Positions 1 through 11,973 of a stretch of 64,000 bases of DNA are shown here, one piece after another. Positions within the stretch are counted from its first letter, which is position 1. The number at the start of each line of letters is the position of its first letter. A program made the position numbers and the translations under genes. Below the pieces are notes generated by a model. It had not been told where the DNA came from and did not search any database. It saw only the letters and a program-made list of their open reading frames with translations. The stretch covers positions 656,654,292-656,718,291 of the forward strand of contig NC_081414.1 of the NCBI RefSeq assembly GCF_030272615.1, in the 5' to 3' direction. The stretch comes from Cryptomeria japonica (taxonomy: Eukaryota; Streptophyta; Pinopsida; Cupressales; Cupressaceae).

Positions 1-1466
1 CAATTAATCATAAGACAAGTGACAGGAATTTATCAAGGTAAGCAAGATAAGCTATCACAATATAGAAATTTAGCTATATATTTGTTGCAAAATTTCAACT
101 CTTATACCATAGAGCATGTTCCTCAAAAAGATAATCCACATGCTGATGCAATGGCATGTGTAGCCTCTCTTGTGTCTCTAGAGGATCCCTTGGTAGATCT
201 CAAATTCATCTTTCACAATCTTACTACCCTGACTATTGCTGATAATTCTAGTGATGTGGCCTCTTGTTGCATTATAGATTCTGATGAGGAGTACTCGCAT
301 ATCATAAGATATTTGAATGATGATACCTTTCCCGACTCTACAAATAAGAATACTAGGGCTAGGATTCGCAAGTTGGCCGCTAGATACATTATCCTTTCTA
401 ATGTTTTGTATAGGAGGGGTTATAATGGTTAAGTTGAAATCCCTGTCATCCTTGAGGAAGCACATTCAGGTGCTTGCGGGGCGCATTTTGGAGGTAGATC
501 TTTAGTTCAAAGACTGCTCCTAATGGGATATTATTCGCATACCAAGGAAAAAGATTCCTTTGTGTTTGTTAAGAAATGTCATCAGTGTGAGCAACATAGC
601 AATTTGATCCATGCTCCTGCACAAGAACTTTAATCTCAAGTGGTGTCTTGGTCGTTTCCACATGGAATTTGGATCTCATTAAAATATCTCCTCATTCACC
701 TCAAGGACATACTTTCATCATTACTGCAGCTGATTACTTTACGAAGTGGGTAGAAGCAGTTCCTCTTAGATTCACTACCACTGAAGTAATTTGACAATTT
801 ATCTTAGAAAAAATCATTTAACGATTTGGAATATCTTCCATTTTGGTTTTGAATAATGCAACATCATTTAAATACAAAGATGTGAAGAAGTTTCTCGAGA
901 AATATCATATTCAACATAAATTTTCTACACCATACTATTCTCAATCAAATGGTCAAGCCAAGTCTTCAAATAAGATAATTGAGAAAATCCTTTGTAAGAC
1001 TGTAAACAAATATGGTAAAGATTGGAATACTTAGTTGATCTACGCTCTTTGGGCTTACCAGACAAGTCTATGTATTGCTACGAGTTGTATTCCTTATAAT
1101 CTTGTATATGGTGTTGATGCTATTATGCCTTCAGATTTAGAAATTCCATCTTTAAGGGTTTCTCTTAAGGGTATAATGGATGATGATTCTTATAGAGAAC
1201 AGAGGCTTCCACAACTTGAGATGCTTGATGAACGTCGCATAAATGCTCTTGAGCATATTCAAGCGTATCATAAAACTCTACAACGAAGCTACAATGATAA
1301 AGTCATTCAACGTTCCTTCTCAATAGGTGATTTGGTACTTTATGAGAATTAGTGCGATGTGAATGCCTTACCTGGGGAGAAAGGAAAATTCAGCCCTAAT
1401 TGTCTTGGACCATACATTGTTGTTGAAGTATATGGATCAGGTGCTTACAAGATAGCATATGTGGAT
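1..1466 (+). pseudogene. Ty3/gypsy (Tat-type) pol fragment, copy 1: aRNase H end plus integrase
   Basis: The window opens inside an archaeal-type RNase H (aRNase H); the last catalytic Asp is visible in NPHADAMA near 140. The integrase follows in the same frame. Its zinc-binding part has AHSGACGAHFGG (about 460-495) and CHQC (about 580), and its core has FTKWVEAVPL (about 735-770). The C-terminal part runs through FSIGDLVLYEN and CLGPYIVVEVYGSG to about 1466. Nonsense codons interrupt it at 430, 631, 1033 and 1350. Two of the three DDE residues are substituted: the Asp before NG is Asn (VLNN, about 845) and the Glu of NGQAE is Lys (NGQAK, about 950). It is therefore a dead integrase. It abuts an RT fragment at 1467, so this is not a normal element end. 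Family assignment rests on motifs and is firm; the exact subfamily is inferred. Confidence 0.88.
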
Positions 1467-2400
1467 TTTTTAGAAGGCAATTCTTTATTATCTTTCATGA
1501 ATGGTTTCTCAAGATATAATCGAATCTTCATTAATCCTCAAGATCAATTTAAAACCACTTTCAGCACCCCTTGGGGCATGTTTTCCTGGGTTTTGATGCC
1601 TTTTGGATTGAAAAATGCAGACGCCACCTATGAGCATGCTATGACCCTTATCTTCCATGATTACATGCATAAGATCTTAGAAGATTATGTTGATGACATC
1701 TTAGATAAATCCATTCATCATGTAGATCATGTTAAGATCCTTTGTCAAGTCTTTGAAAGAATTCATAAGTACAACATGCGCTTGAATCCCCGAAAGTGTT
1801 TTTTCAGTGTGGATAATGGAAAACTACAAGGATTCATAGTTTCACATCATGGAATTGAGGTGGATACAAAAAATATAGATGCCATTGTTAATATACCACC
1901 TCCTAAAAATGTTTCGCAACTAAAAAGATTACAAGGAAAGATCCAAGCTATTCGTAGGTTTGTTCCTCAACTTGCGGATCATACCTTTCCTTTTACTTAG
2001 TTGCTTAAAAAGAATATCACCTTTCAATGGAATGAGGATTGTTGTCAAGAATTTGAAGTATTAAAAACCTATTTGGCCAATCCTCCTACTCTTGAACCCG
2101 CTGACCCTCCTAAACCCTTTTTGCTATACACAACTCCTTGCCTTCATGGTCTTGCAATCTTATTGGCACAACGTGATAAGGATGGTAGAGAATGTCTAAT
2201 TTATTATATAAGTCATACTTTCGTCGATTATGAAGTCTGATATGCTATGATAGAAATGTAGTGCCTTGCTTTAGTCTTTGCAACCCAAAAATTAAGGCAT
2301 TAACTTTTTAATGTTGAGGTCCATGTTATCATTAAATTCGATCCTCTAAAATACCTTTTCTCTAAAACTGATCTTTCAGGATGCTTAGCAAAGTGGGTTA
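1467..2400 (+). pseudogene. Ty3/gypsy (Tat-type) reverse transcriptase and RNase H, element A
   Basis: The reading frame starts abruptly inside the RT palm at LLSFMNGFSRYN (about 1480-1515). It continues through STPWGMFSWVLMPFGLKNA (about 1565-1620) and the catalytic YVDDI (about 1687). The connection and RNase H follow, with FQWNEDCCQEFEVLK (about 2022), LLYTTPCLHGLAILLAQ and CLIYYISHTFVDYEV. The first catalytic Asp of RT, normally in MDGFSGYNQ, is Asn here; YVDD is intact. Stops occur at 1998 and 2238, with further stops between 2240 and 2400. RT fingers, protease and gag are missing upstream because of the junction at 1466/1467. The enzyme would copy element RNA into cDNA; this copy cannot. 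Confidence 0.9.
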
Positions 2401-3041
2401 TGATGTTGACTAAGTTTGACATTAAGTTTAATAAAGGTTCAAGTGTTGACTGATCACTTAGTTAAGGCTCCATCACACTTCTCCTTACCTAACCTAGAAT
2501 CTTTCCCTAATGAATGCATTTTCTCTATTGAGATTGATGACATTTGGGAATTATATTTCAATGGCTCTAGGTGTCGTACAAGATCGGGGGCAGGGATGGT
2601 CCTAATCTCTCCTAAAAAGAAACCTATCCCTTTATCATATCATTTCAATTTCTTATGTACTAATAACATTTCTGAATATGAGGCTCTTATAGTTGGATTA
2701 AGGCATCCTTGGCACTAAATGTGAAACTTCTGCATATCTATGGCGATTCTCAATTAATCGTAAGACAAGTGATAGGAATTTATCAAGCTAAGCAAGATAA
2801 ACTATCACAATATAGAAATTTAGCTATATCTTTGTTGAAAAAGTTCAACTCTTATACCATAGAGCATGTTGCTCAAAAAGATAATCCACATGTTGATCCA
2901 ATGGTATGTGTAGCCTCTCTTGTGTCTCTAGAGGATCCCTTGGTAGATCTCAAATTCATCATTCACAACCTCACTACCCCAGCTATCGCTGATAATTCTA
3001 GTGATGTGGCATCTTGTTTCATTATAGATTCTGATGAGTAG
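2401..3041 (+). pseudogene. archaeal-type RNase H (aRNase H) domain, element A
   Basis: A second RNase H follows the RT-linked one, which is the hallmark of the Tat lineage of Ty3/gypsy elements. Visible blocks are WELYFNGSRCRTRSGAG (about 2545-2595), NNISEYEALIVGLR (about 2660-2702), LLHIYGDSQLIVRQ (about 2730-2770) and NPHVDPM (about 2885). The Asp of FDGS is Asn (FNGS), so the first metal-binding residue is lost; Glu of EYEAL and Asp of GDSQ remain. The frame breaks at 2702-2720 through a small deletion, giving HPWH then a stop. The same break is present in the copy at 23950. A TAG at 3039 ends the readable part. Confidence 0.85.
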
Positions 3042-4288
3042 TACTCGCATATCATAAGATATTTGAATGATGATACCTTTCCTGACTCTAGAAATAAGAA
3101 TACTAGGGCTAGGATTTGCAAGTTGGCTGCTAGATACATTATCCTTTCTAATGTTCTGTATAGGAGGGGTTATAATGGTCTTCTCATTCGATGTCCTAAA
3201 TAAGTTAAAATCCCTATCGCCCTTGAGGAAGCACATTCAGGTGCTTGCAGGGGGCATTTTAGAGGTAGATCTTTAGTTCAGAGATTGCTCCTAATGGGAT
3301 ATTATTCGTAGACCATGGAAAAGGATTCCTTTGTGTTTGTTAAGAAATGTCATCAGTGTGAGCAACATTGCAATTTGATCCATGCTCCTGCACAAGAACT
3401 TCGATCTCAAGTGGCGTCTTGGTCGTTTCCACATGGGGTTTGGATCTCATTAAAATATCTCCTTGTTCATCTCAAGGACATACTTTCATCATTACTACAG
3501 CTGATTAATTTACGAAGTGTGTAGAAGCAATTCCTCTTCGATCCACTACCACTGAAGTAATTTGTCAATTTATCTTAGAAAAAATCATTTCCCGATTTGG
3601 AATATCTTCCATTTTGGTTTTGAATAATGGAGCATCATTTAAAAACAAAGATGTGAAGAAGTTTCTCGAGAAATATCATATTCAACATAAATTTTCTACA
3701 CCATACTATTCTCAATCAAATGGTCAAGCTAGGTCTTCAAATAGAATAATTGAGAAAATCCTTCATAAGACTGTGAACAAATATGGTAAATATTGGAATA
3801 CTCAGTTGATCTACGGTCTTTGGGCTTACCGGACAAGTTTGCGTATTGCTACAAGTTGTACTCCTTATAATCTTGTATATGGTGTTGATGCTATTATGCC
3901 TTCACAGTTAGAAATTCCATCTTTAAGGGTTTCTCTTAAGGGTATAATGGATGATGATTCTTATAGAGAATAGAGGCTTCAATAACTTGAGATGCTTGAT
4001 GAACATCGCATAAATGCTCTTGAGCATATTCAAGTGTATCGTAAAGCTCTACAACAAAGCTACAATGATAAAGTCATTCAATGTTCCTTCTCAATAGGTG
4101 ATTGGGTACTTTATGAGAATCAGTGCGATGTGAATGGCTTACCTGGGGAGAAAGGAAAATTCAGCCCTAATTGTCTTGGACCATACATTGTTGTTGAAGT
4201 ATACGGATCAGGTGCTTACAAGATAGCATATGTGGAAGGTACACGTCTCAAGGAACCCATAAATGTTATGCACCTTCATAGATATTGA
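3042..4288 (+). pseudogene. Ty3/gypsy (Tat-type) integrase, copy 2, element A
   Basis: Full-length but broken integrase. In order it has the zinc-binding part (HIQVLAGGILEV frame and CHQCEQHC near 3350), the core, and a C-terminal part with FSIGDWVLYENQ, CLGPYIVVEVYGSG and EPINVMHLHRY before a TGA at 4286. Unlike copies 1 and 3 it keeps 21 extra bases after YNG near 3180, so it represents the older form of the locus. The core DDE site is altered in the same way as the other copies: Asp to Asn (VLNNG, about 3620) and Glu to Arg (NGQAR, about 3720). Several stops lie in frame (about 3308, 3522, 3970). It is followed by non-coding DNA and then by the antisense PMD gene. Confidence 0.88.
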
Positions 4289-4910
4289 GCCTAATTTCTC
4301 TATCTCTCTCCTTCTAGCTTATTTTCTCTCTCTCCTTGTGTCATTTCCTTCTTCAAAATTGGATAATACATTAGCATATCTTCATTAAAAGTATGTGAAA
4401 TTAAATAATATTGTATTGTTTAGTCTATATTACTTCATTATTGACAAGCATGTTTCTTCATTTTATTGTTTGTCTTGGATTAACTTATGTAAATTGTAAT
4501 AGATTTACATTTTATATGTGCTATCATGTTATACAGTTTCTTATGTGTTAAGTAGGGTTATCATGTCATGTTTAATTAGAGTTAATTAAATCACATAAGT
4601 CATATAATTCTTAATATTAACATATTTTTCCTCCTACATCACCGAAGCAGCATTTAATTAAATACTTAGTTATTTAGTTAAATCACATATGTATCAATTT
4701 AATCATGAAGCATTGAAAATTCAATCACATGGAAATTAAATTAGACATACATGTTCATTACCAGATATGTTACTTTTTATCAAAGCAATGCATACATTGT
4801 TTCATGAATTAAAATAGCATGTTTGAGACACAACATAAGCATAAATAGATACATATTGATAAAATGTCATAACATGTATATCACTATACATAAAAAATAT
4901 CATATCATGA
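4289..4910. other. non-coding spacer between integrase and antisense PMD gene
   Basis: AT-rich sequence without a supportable ORF. It begins with a pyrimidine-rich stretch (tctctatctctctcc, about 4297-4340). It sits between the plus-strand integrase stop and the stop codon of the minus-strand PMD gene, so it probably holds the convergent 3' ends of both transcription units. No LTR-like or tandem structure is evident. Confidence 0.5.
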
Positions 4911-7459
4911 TCATCTCCGATCCCTAGGACTAGTACCCAGAGGATAGTAACTAGATGTCCCCTCCTTATCTACTCGTGGGGTTGGGCCCATGGGTGTATA
5001 TCATGATGTGGAGCGTGAGTGACTCCACAAGGAGCTCCTATGATCCCTTTCCATCATGATCCCTTGGTATGTGGCTTCCTCTGCCTGAGATGCTACTAGA
5101 TCTCGCTCTATTTGATGTAGTCTCTCTAGCATAGATCTCTCCCTCTCTCTCCAGACCTCTATCTCGAGCCGAATAGGGGTGAATAGGTCCTCATGTCACC
5201 CCGCATTCCCCTATGGTCTATGGACTATCTGTGAGAAGCTAGGGATGTGTGCAATCATGATGAGATCTGTCACTGCATTTTGGATCAGAGAGCGCCACTC
5301 CTAGACACCAACTACAGAGATAGAGAGATATTTTCATTAGTGACATTCTATATCATCAAATTCAAATATTAAGTTGCATAAATTCAGCAATCATAAAACT
5401 TTACCTAGATCTCCCTCTCGCCAATAGGGATTGGATAAAGGGACTTCTTGCAAATGGGACCCACTAGGCTCTTCGCGCTTGTAGTGTCTCTACACAGTGG
5501 GTATAGGATGGCGGGGACTAGAGTCAGGACCCCTTATAGGGTCCTTCTCCACTTGTGATCTTGGTGGATCTAGGGCTATGGTGTCATACCCTAAGTGATG
5601 AGGAACTGCATCCAACTCATCCTCGTCAGCCTCGTCACAGTCCTCATCATCCTCCTCTCCCTCCTCGTCCTCCTCCTCCTCTCCATCCTCCTCATCATCA
5701 CCATCCTATTCTTCCTCTCCTGCACTTTCAACCTCCTGATTCCCTACATCATCATCTTGGTCATCTATGTCCTCCTCATGAGGATCCTCAGATGTGTCAG
5801 TCTCCTCATCATCTATGTGTCTCCATGGTCCAAGGTTCCCTCTAGGATAGTCTGCTGGAAAGATGGCTCCAGGGTATGTCCTATCCCACCATGTCATGTA
5901 TCGTCGGTGTGTGCCCACATCATCTCTATAATCAGTCGTGATGTCCCAATCTAACCCATTTGAATCTATGATGTCAATCTCATTGCTAGTAGGCCTTGAA
6001 AAGGCTCCCGACCTAGGAGTCACATGTGAGTGATGGATATAGATAGGCACATCTGTAGGAACACACTACTCAAACTCAAAATATCGCTAGACTCGGTTGA
6101 AGTAGAATGGGCCCACGAGGTAGTTGTATCGCCCCTCTAGCAGACAGTTTCGCTGCATGCAGAATAACTACCTCTGTATCCCCACCCACATGTATATACT
6201 AAGGTAGGGTCTCCATCTGATAACCTCTACTATCAATCTGTCAAAACTCACTCTCCAATGCAGCAGATCCCTGAACTGCCACTCATGGGTAAGTGGATAT
6301 GCGCACAATCTAGAATTCTTTGAAACCAAGTCAATCGGTACTCCAGTGGCTCTAGTGAATGTAATGTGCTCGAATATCCATATATGTCGCATTATGTAGG
6401 TCATTGGGCTGCATCCCCATCTGAGCACATACTCTCCTAGGTCATGGTAGAGATGGGATAACATGCTTTGCCCTGAGGAGAATAACCTCTGATGTATCTC
6501 CATGTCTCTAACTACATAAGTAAGACCACCATGCTTATGTGTCTCGCACCCATTGTGGCACACAACTAATGCAATGGTCGCAATCATCAGCCGTCTCACT
6601 AGCAGAACCTCACCAGAAGGATGTAGGAGCCAATTGATCATAATGAGGCCCCTTGTCTCATTGGACATCTCTCTCCCAATGCAGTAGACCTGCTCCCTCC
6701 TGTAACTAGTAGCGGTGCAATCAACTTAGTATCTCACTGTTTCTCCCCTGACAGGAAGATGAAGTATGTTTTATAATCCTCGAGTATCACCATCATCTCC
6801 CCTACTAGTAGCAAAAAAGTGGAGGTATTGACGTCCCATCTCTCCATCGGTGCCATCAGCATCGCCAGATGGAACTTGATGGCGGGCATGGTCATCATGT
6901 ACCACAATCCTACCACATGAAGAAACTCTCCATCCTTTGGTGAGTGCCTCAAAATATGATGTCGCAGGCTCCGGAAGATGTGACTAGTAGTATGCTCATG
7001 GATATAGGGAATAATCTACAAATAAAAACCTCAAATCATCAGTAATCGCTCAATCAATCATTACCATCTAACATATAGCATCATCAATCTATCTTAATTG
7101 TCTGATGCCTGATCCCATGTGACCCTTGCCCAATCTGAGCTGGGACCAGGGTGCCTTGATTGGACTAGGGTGCCTCTCTAGGACTAGGGCACACTGGAAG
7201 GACCAGGACACCCAGGGAGGACAAGGGCACCCCCTTTGGACCAGGGCATCCAGGTTGGACCAAGGAGCCCTAGGGCCCGAACAAAGGCCACATGCTAAAT
7301 CTAAGCGATGACATCATCAATTTTGAAAAACAATGCAATCAATAAAGTCGAACAAGAGTCAATGGAAATTCAACTCACCTCGTCAAGTGGTCTGCCTGTC
7401 AAAATAGCTCGAAGCAAGATCTCCATCCATGTAGGTCGCTCAGGTCGACGTTGAGGCAT
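4911..7459 (-). pseudogene. antisense plant mobile domain (PMD) gene inside element A; three exons, decayed
   Basis: Minus-strand gene model: exon 1 7459-7379 (ATG at 7459, 27 codons beginning MPQRRPERPTWMEILL), exon 2 7015-5405, exon 3 5311-4911 ending in TGA. All junctions are GT-AG (donors 7378 and 5404, acceptors 7016 and 5312), and reading phase is preserved across both introns. The PMD signature is plain in exon 2. RWDVNTSTFLLL followed by GEMMVILED (about 6840-6775) matches the family's W..THTFHLP.GEMT.TLED. SMLSHLYHDLG and MRHIWIFEHI (about 6460-6360) match the AHLY..L and L..W..E.. blocks, and a W.PY and P..F.RV segment follows near 6220-6080. The tail is acidic (about 5850-5630). 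One frameshift lies between 6734 and 6668, and about six stops lie in frame. PMD proteins are host factors (MAIN/MAIL1) and are also carried by transposons; antisense extra ORFs downstream of integrase are known from Tat elements. Confidence 0.72.
7016..7378 (-). other. intron 1 of PMD gene with tandem GGACCAGGGTGCC-like repeats
   Basis: Bounded by GT (7378-7377) and AG (7017-7016) on the minus strand. On the plus strand, 7126-7275 is built from roughly 25-base units of the type gaccagggtgcc / ggactagggtgcc / ggacaagggcacc, about seven in a row. This GC-rich motif also recurs in the leaders of the LTRs at 9184, 20586, 34436 and 41562. Confidence 0.6.
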
Positions 7460-8039
7460 GATGACTGTTAAGTGGGATCCTTTGTAGTGAATAGTGACAA
7501 AAGTCAAAAAGTGACAAATGAGAGTGTCACTTTCATATTTATTAGGTGTGCACTTTTTCGTTTCTATGATTTTATGTTATAAACCCTAATTTCTTGCTTT
7601 TCACTTAATCTATCATTTCTTGAGCTAGGGAGATGCAATTTTTGTGTCATCGGTGGCGTTAGAATCATGAATTTTCTCTCTTGCTCCACATTTATTCCAT
7701 AAAGTGCTTGGATGAACAATCGAGCCTTGTTGTCAGTATGTCTCATCGAGGTTCTCATTACAATTCTCTATGGTAAACAGGATACCCTATTTCACCTTAC
7801 TAATTAGCAAGTCGAAACAGGGGGCGGATATAGCTACCCCCAAGTTTCATAACTTCCTTTAGTAAGCATTAGGTGATTTTATGATCTAACATGTAATTTT
7901 GTAGGGTGCAGTTCCTAATCATGTACTGTAGATACCGCTGGGGACTTCATCCAAAAACTTATGGATATATCCTTTTTCAAATGATGTTTATTTTTTCTGT
8001 ACTTTAGCTTGCATATACACATAGTTTCATATGATCACT
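7460..8039. other. 3' untranslated part of element A
   Basis: No gene is supportable. From about 7759 the sequence matches the end of element B (from about 40115): the same taaacaggataccctattt block, the same agcattaggtgatttt block and the same gataccgctggggacttc block, leading directly to the polypurine tract. This links A and B as members of one family. Confidence 0.7.
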
Positions 8040-8054
8040 AAAGTGGGGGCTAAA
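8040..8054 (+). promoter_or_regulatory. polypurine tract of element A
   Basis: AAAGTGGGGGC followed by TAAA immediately precedes the LTR start, exactly as at 40406-40420 in element B and in inverted form at 20809-20823 in element E. It would prime plus-strand DNA synthesis. Confidence 0.8.
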
Positions 8055-9712
8055 TTTAGCATCATAAATTGTACACCCTTGCTAGGGTGGTACAATTCCA
8101 CACTTGGTTTAGGACCTGCCTTAGTGTGTTTTGCATCTTGTGTTTCTCATCTCCTTTGTATTTAATTAATCAATTTAATTAAATCTAGATTTATATTTCA
8201 CCTCTTCACATGTTATAAAGTTGGGCCCTTTACCCTAAGGGTGGCCCTTTTCATTTTATTCCTCCAATTAATCATTAAATCATAAACCCTAATTATGTCC
8301 TATTTGTATCTTTAAGGCCCCATTTTGAATGTTAAAACATCTCAGAATCAATTGTAACTTTGGGGTCCTCTCCAATATCATCATATGTAACGGCCTCAAA
8401 AATTTGGTGAAAAGTTGGTTAGACCATGTGCACTTTGAACACAATTCTTGACATTTTTCCCAAAATTTTGAGAGCATAATTCTATGCTATTATAATTCTT
8501 AACCCCAAAATATTGGTGGGAAATTCAAATCCTAGGTTGGCCTAAAGATGGAATTAAGATCTAGTGTTTCATATATAATAGCTCTCTTTCTTCATTTGAA
8601 GGCCTCAAAATTTTGGTCTAAGGATTGGTGAGATTACAAGGAGCCTTCTATGTAGTGAAAGAATAAATCTTTGGAGTCTTCAATAACATTCAATAACACC
8701 TATCAAGAGTTTATCAAACATTCTTTCATCAATTGGGGGCTTTTCAAGATATGGTAAAACAAAGGAGATCACTTACTAAAGATTGGCTTGTACCTCTCCC
8801 TTGGGGCTTGGTATGATTTCATATTATTTCTATGTCTTTGTATGAGATTTGTTACATCAATTTGATTTACATTCATTCTTTAGATCACTTTGCATCATTG
8901 ATTTAGAGCATTTAGTTTTTCATTTACAAGCAATTAGGGTTTACTCTTAGGGTTGCTCTAGATTGTTTACTCTCATCCTAGGATCTTGCACACACTATTT
9001 TACTTTATAAATCGGCTATTAGTTTTGGTGGAAATCACCTAAATGGGGGTTTGACTAAGGCAAAACCCTATGTAGCCATCCAAAACCCTAGTTTTTAGCT
9101 ATAGGTGCTGGTTCTGATCTGAGTGTCATTGGAAGTTTCAGGACCAACAGAGTGCATAGGGACTGTTTCGAGGCCCATAATTCACCAAAAACCCTTGGGG
9201 CAGGGGCATGACACCTTGGTCCTACCTAGGAAAGGGGTGTGGCACCCTTGTCCTCCCTTTTTTCTGCAAGGTTTGACAGAGTAGCAAGTTTCAGATCTTA
9301 GTTTCCAGTTTCACAAGTACAACTTGAGGTCTACAGAATCATGATAGTGGCGCAACACCCTGGTCCTAGACATTTTGGCTAATATTTCTAACATAGGTGC
9401 ACCTCTAAATTTGCATCTTAATCTATACTTTTCAGCAACATATCAATTATTCTCAGTTTTGCATCTTTAGATTTGGGTTGTTTATGCATACTTGTATTCT
9501 AGGTTAAATTAGTCAAATCTGCACTCTTGTATCACTTCTTCCCCTCATTTGCAGCAAAGGAATAGAAACCATAAGAGGTAATCTGTGGCTCTCTCTTCCT
9601 CACAAGAAGTAGCTGAAGTGTATTACCTCTCTAGGCTCTTTCGTATTCCACACCGTGTACATGAAAGTGGGATTAGGAGTTGTATGCTTAGTCTCACTTT
9701 TTCCCTTACATA
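8055..9712 (+). repeat. 3' LTR of element A (about 1.66 kb)
   Basis: It starts TTTAGCATCATAAATTGTAC (canonical TG mutated to TT) and ends ...TTTTTCCCTTACATA. The length fits the 1665 and 1632 bp LTRs of element B, with which it shares the whole order of blocks: GGGTGGTACAATT, TTGGGCCCTTT, AAACCCTAATTATG, a TATA-like element at 8571, GGGGGTTTGACTAAGGCAAAACCC (about 9045), the GC-rich hairpin motifs (9184-9262, 9345-9370), and TCTCTCTTCC...CTCTTTCGTATTCCACA near the end. Just after it, the sequence switches to the minus-strand gag-protease of element D, so A appears to be inserted into D; no TSD can be tested because the 5' end lies outside the window. Confidence 0.85.
8568..8580 (+). promoter_or_regulatory. 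candidate TATA box in LTR A
   Basis: catatataata, about 516 bases into the LTR, followed by AGCTCTCTTTCTTCATTTG. Equivalent AT-rich boxes occur at the same offset in both B LTRs (33811 and 40939), and also in E (complement 19993-20002). Position and conservation suggest the core promoter; start sites are not visible. Confidence 0.5.
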
Positions 9713-11973
9713 ATAATCAAGGTTAACATCTTTATGCCTCACTGTGGGTTGATACATGTTGTGATTGCTTCACACAAAAGTTATCCAATGTAGGAATAAT
9801 AGCAAAAAGGATATCTAAGCACTTAGTACCAACCTCAACAAGATGAACTTAATAGAACCAATCATAGGATAAGAGAAGCCATCATACACCTTAACCACTA
9901 CATCCAATTTATTATATGATACTTGGTGCAATTGTAAAGTATATAGATATTATTTAGTTATCACTTTCACCATACACGTTGGATCAATGAGAACCCCTCA
10001 TGAGATTTTGTCATTGATCTTCATAGTGATGTATAGTGGACCATTAGGTGCATCAATAGTCTCACTAGGATCAAAGATAATTCATAGATCCTTAGGAGGT
10101 GTAGGTTTATAAAAAAATATTTGCCACATTCAAGGCCAAGGTCATTGTGAGAAAAATCAAGATGCTCAAAGACTCAACCACATTAGTATAATGGGAAAGG
10201 AAAAGATTAGGAAATATTTAAATATTTTTATTAGGAGAAGCTATGGATTTGTTTCATTTTTCATTTACACCTTCTACGGATATGTTATTATTATCAGTAA
10301 ATTCTTGAATCCTACTCCTTAATGAATAACGCTTTTCAATGCCATGACTAGGTAGAAAAGGTTTGGATGTATCAATTGGCTTTATGGGAGGAAGTTTCAA
10401 CACTTTTTTTTAACAATTGTGTCATAATGCTATGCAAAAGACTCAGAAAGATGAGTAAATTCTTTTTTAAAGTATTTGGATAAAGGAGGTACACTTGATG
10501 TTGTAGGTACTACTTGAGTATTGATGTTGTCATTGAACTTGATGTATCCCTTGTTTGTTTTAAACTTCACAAAAGATTGTCGAGCATGCTTTCATTCTTA
10601 TCAACTAGAGCCATTGAAGGTGATGATTCAAATTGACACACTTGAAGTTAGGATAATTATGAAGCACTGTGCACAACTATGTAAAGGATAAAACTTTGAA
10701 AAGAGAAGTTTATCCTTAATGTCTTTTTGTAACTTAGAAATAAAACTTCTTTGAACATCTTGATTAGACATATGTTAAGAAATTTGAGAATACAAATGTT
10801 TATATCTACCAGTAAAATTAGCTACTTTTCTTTAACACCTTTCTTACAAGGAATCAAATTAGTCAAAGTAATTTTAGGACCAATATTATTGTGAAATTAT
10901 TGAATGAAATCATTAGCTAATTATTCAAATGATGTAATAGAATAAGGAGTCAAAGAAAAATAGCATTGCAAATCTTATTCCCTAAATGTTCTAGTAAACA
11001 ATTTAGCCAAAGGTGTTTGATCATGAGAAAAGTCACTACACAAAGTTTGAATTTTTTTCACATGACTCCAGGCATCACTTTTTCTATTTTAAAGCTCCAA
11101 TTGACATACTTCCATATGTTTAGGAGGGACAACATCAAATGTGGGCACATTAAACTAGATTGGGTAATGGAAGGTACTTGTTGTTGCAAGGATGAAATGG
11201 TTTGGGATAAGTTGTTGATGTTTGATTCACTGCATGGATTGAAATTGGACATATTGGATTGGGATGGAAGAGTAACATTTTTTTATGTAGGTTGAGGTTG
11301 GAAGTAAGGATGTGGAACACTATAATATGTAGGTATGAGAGATGATTGGGTCACAAATGGAAGACTCATGGAAGGAGGTACATGAAATAATTTTGATTCA
11401 CAAAGTTGCCTCCTTCAGTAAGATGTAACATGTGTAGGATTAATATTTTGTGTGGAAGTAGCCATGATAGAAGATATGAATATAGGCACTAGGCAAGGAT
11501 TTAGACATATGAATAGAATTATTAACTTGGCTAGTGGCTTGAGTATAACCAAGGACATAAACACAAATTTTCATAGGCATGATATTAGTGTCAACAATAT
11601 GAGCAAGGACACACAACAAATCAACACCAAGTTTATCACTTTGTACCATTCTTTTTAATCCTTCAATCAATGGGATTGCCTCACTTTCAGGGTATTGCTG
11701 ACTTATCCATTGTTCAAATTCATTGTCAATCTTCTCCAATTCATCAATGAAAACCCTAGTTAGTGATTCATCCACATCATAAGAATTATAAATTGAATAA
11801 GGATAAATGACATCATTTGTTGGAATAGAAGAACCACCAACGTTCTCATGAAATAAGTTATCCAAATTAGGATCCATATCCTTAGTAATTAAACCTTGGG
11901 AAGCCTTAATTCTAAAACTTCTTCTCAAAGGAACATTGTAGGTAGGACTAATGGTAGTAAAAATCATGCACAA
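9713..11973 (-). pseudogene. gag-protease of element D (Ty3/gypsy), decayed
   Basis: Minus-strand coding remains. The longest open part (11973-11440) is the N-terminal region of gag and starts MCMIFTTISPTYNVPLRRSF. The retrotransposon gag core is recognisable at about 11130-10850 across frameshifts: VPTFDVVPPKHMEV, HDQTPLAKLFTRTF and SFEQLANDFIQ. A protease-like region follows at about 10060-9760, with GPLYITMKIND, VLIDPTCMVKVIT and VYDGFSYPMIGS; the D-T/S-G site reads DPT, so it is degenerate. Many stops and frameshifts are present. The element is cut at 9713 by the end of LTR A, so polymerase domains are not in the window on this side. Confidence 0.65.

Noticed and set aside
5555-5954. Two plus-strand ORFs rich in Pro/His or Leu
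   Set aside because: They are the complement of the acidic tail of the minus-strand PMD gene and have no independent support.
1-9712. Target-site duplication for element A
   Set aside because: The 5' end is outside the window and the interior is rearranged, so no flanks can be compared.
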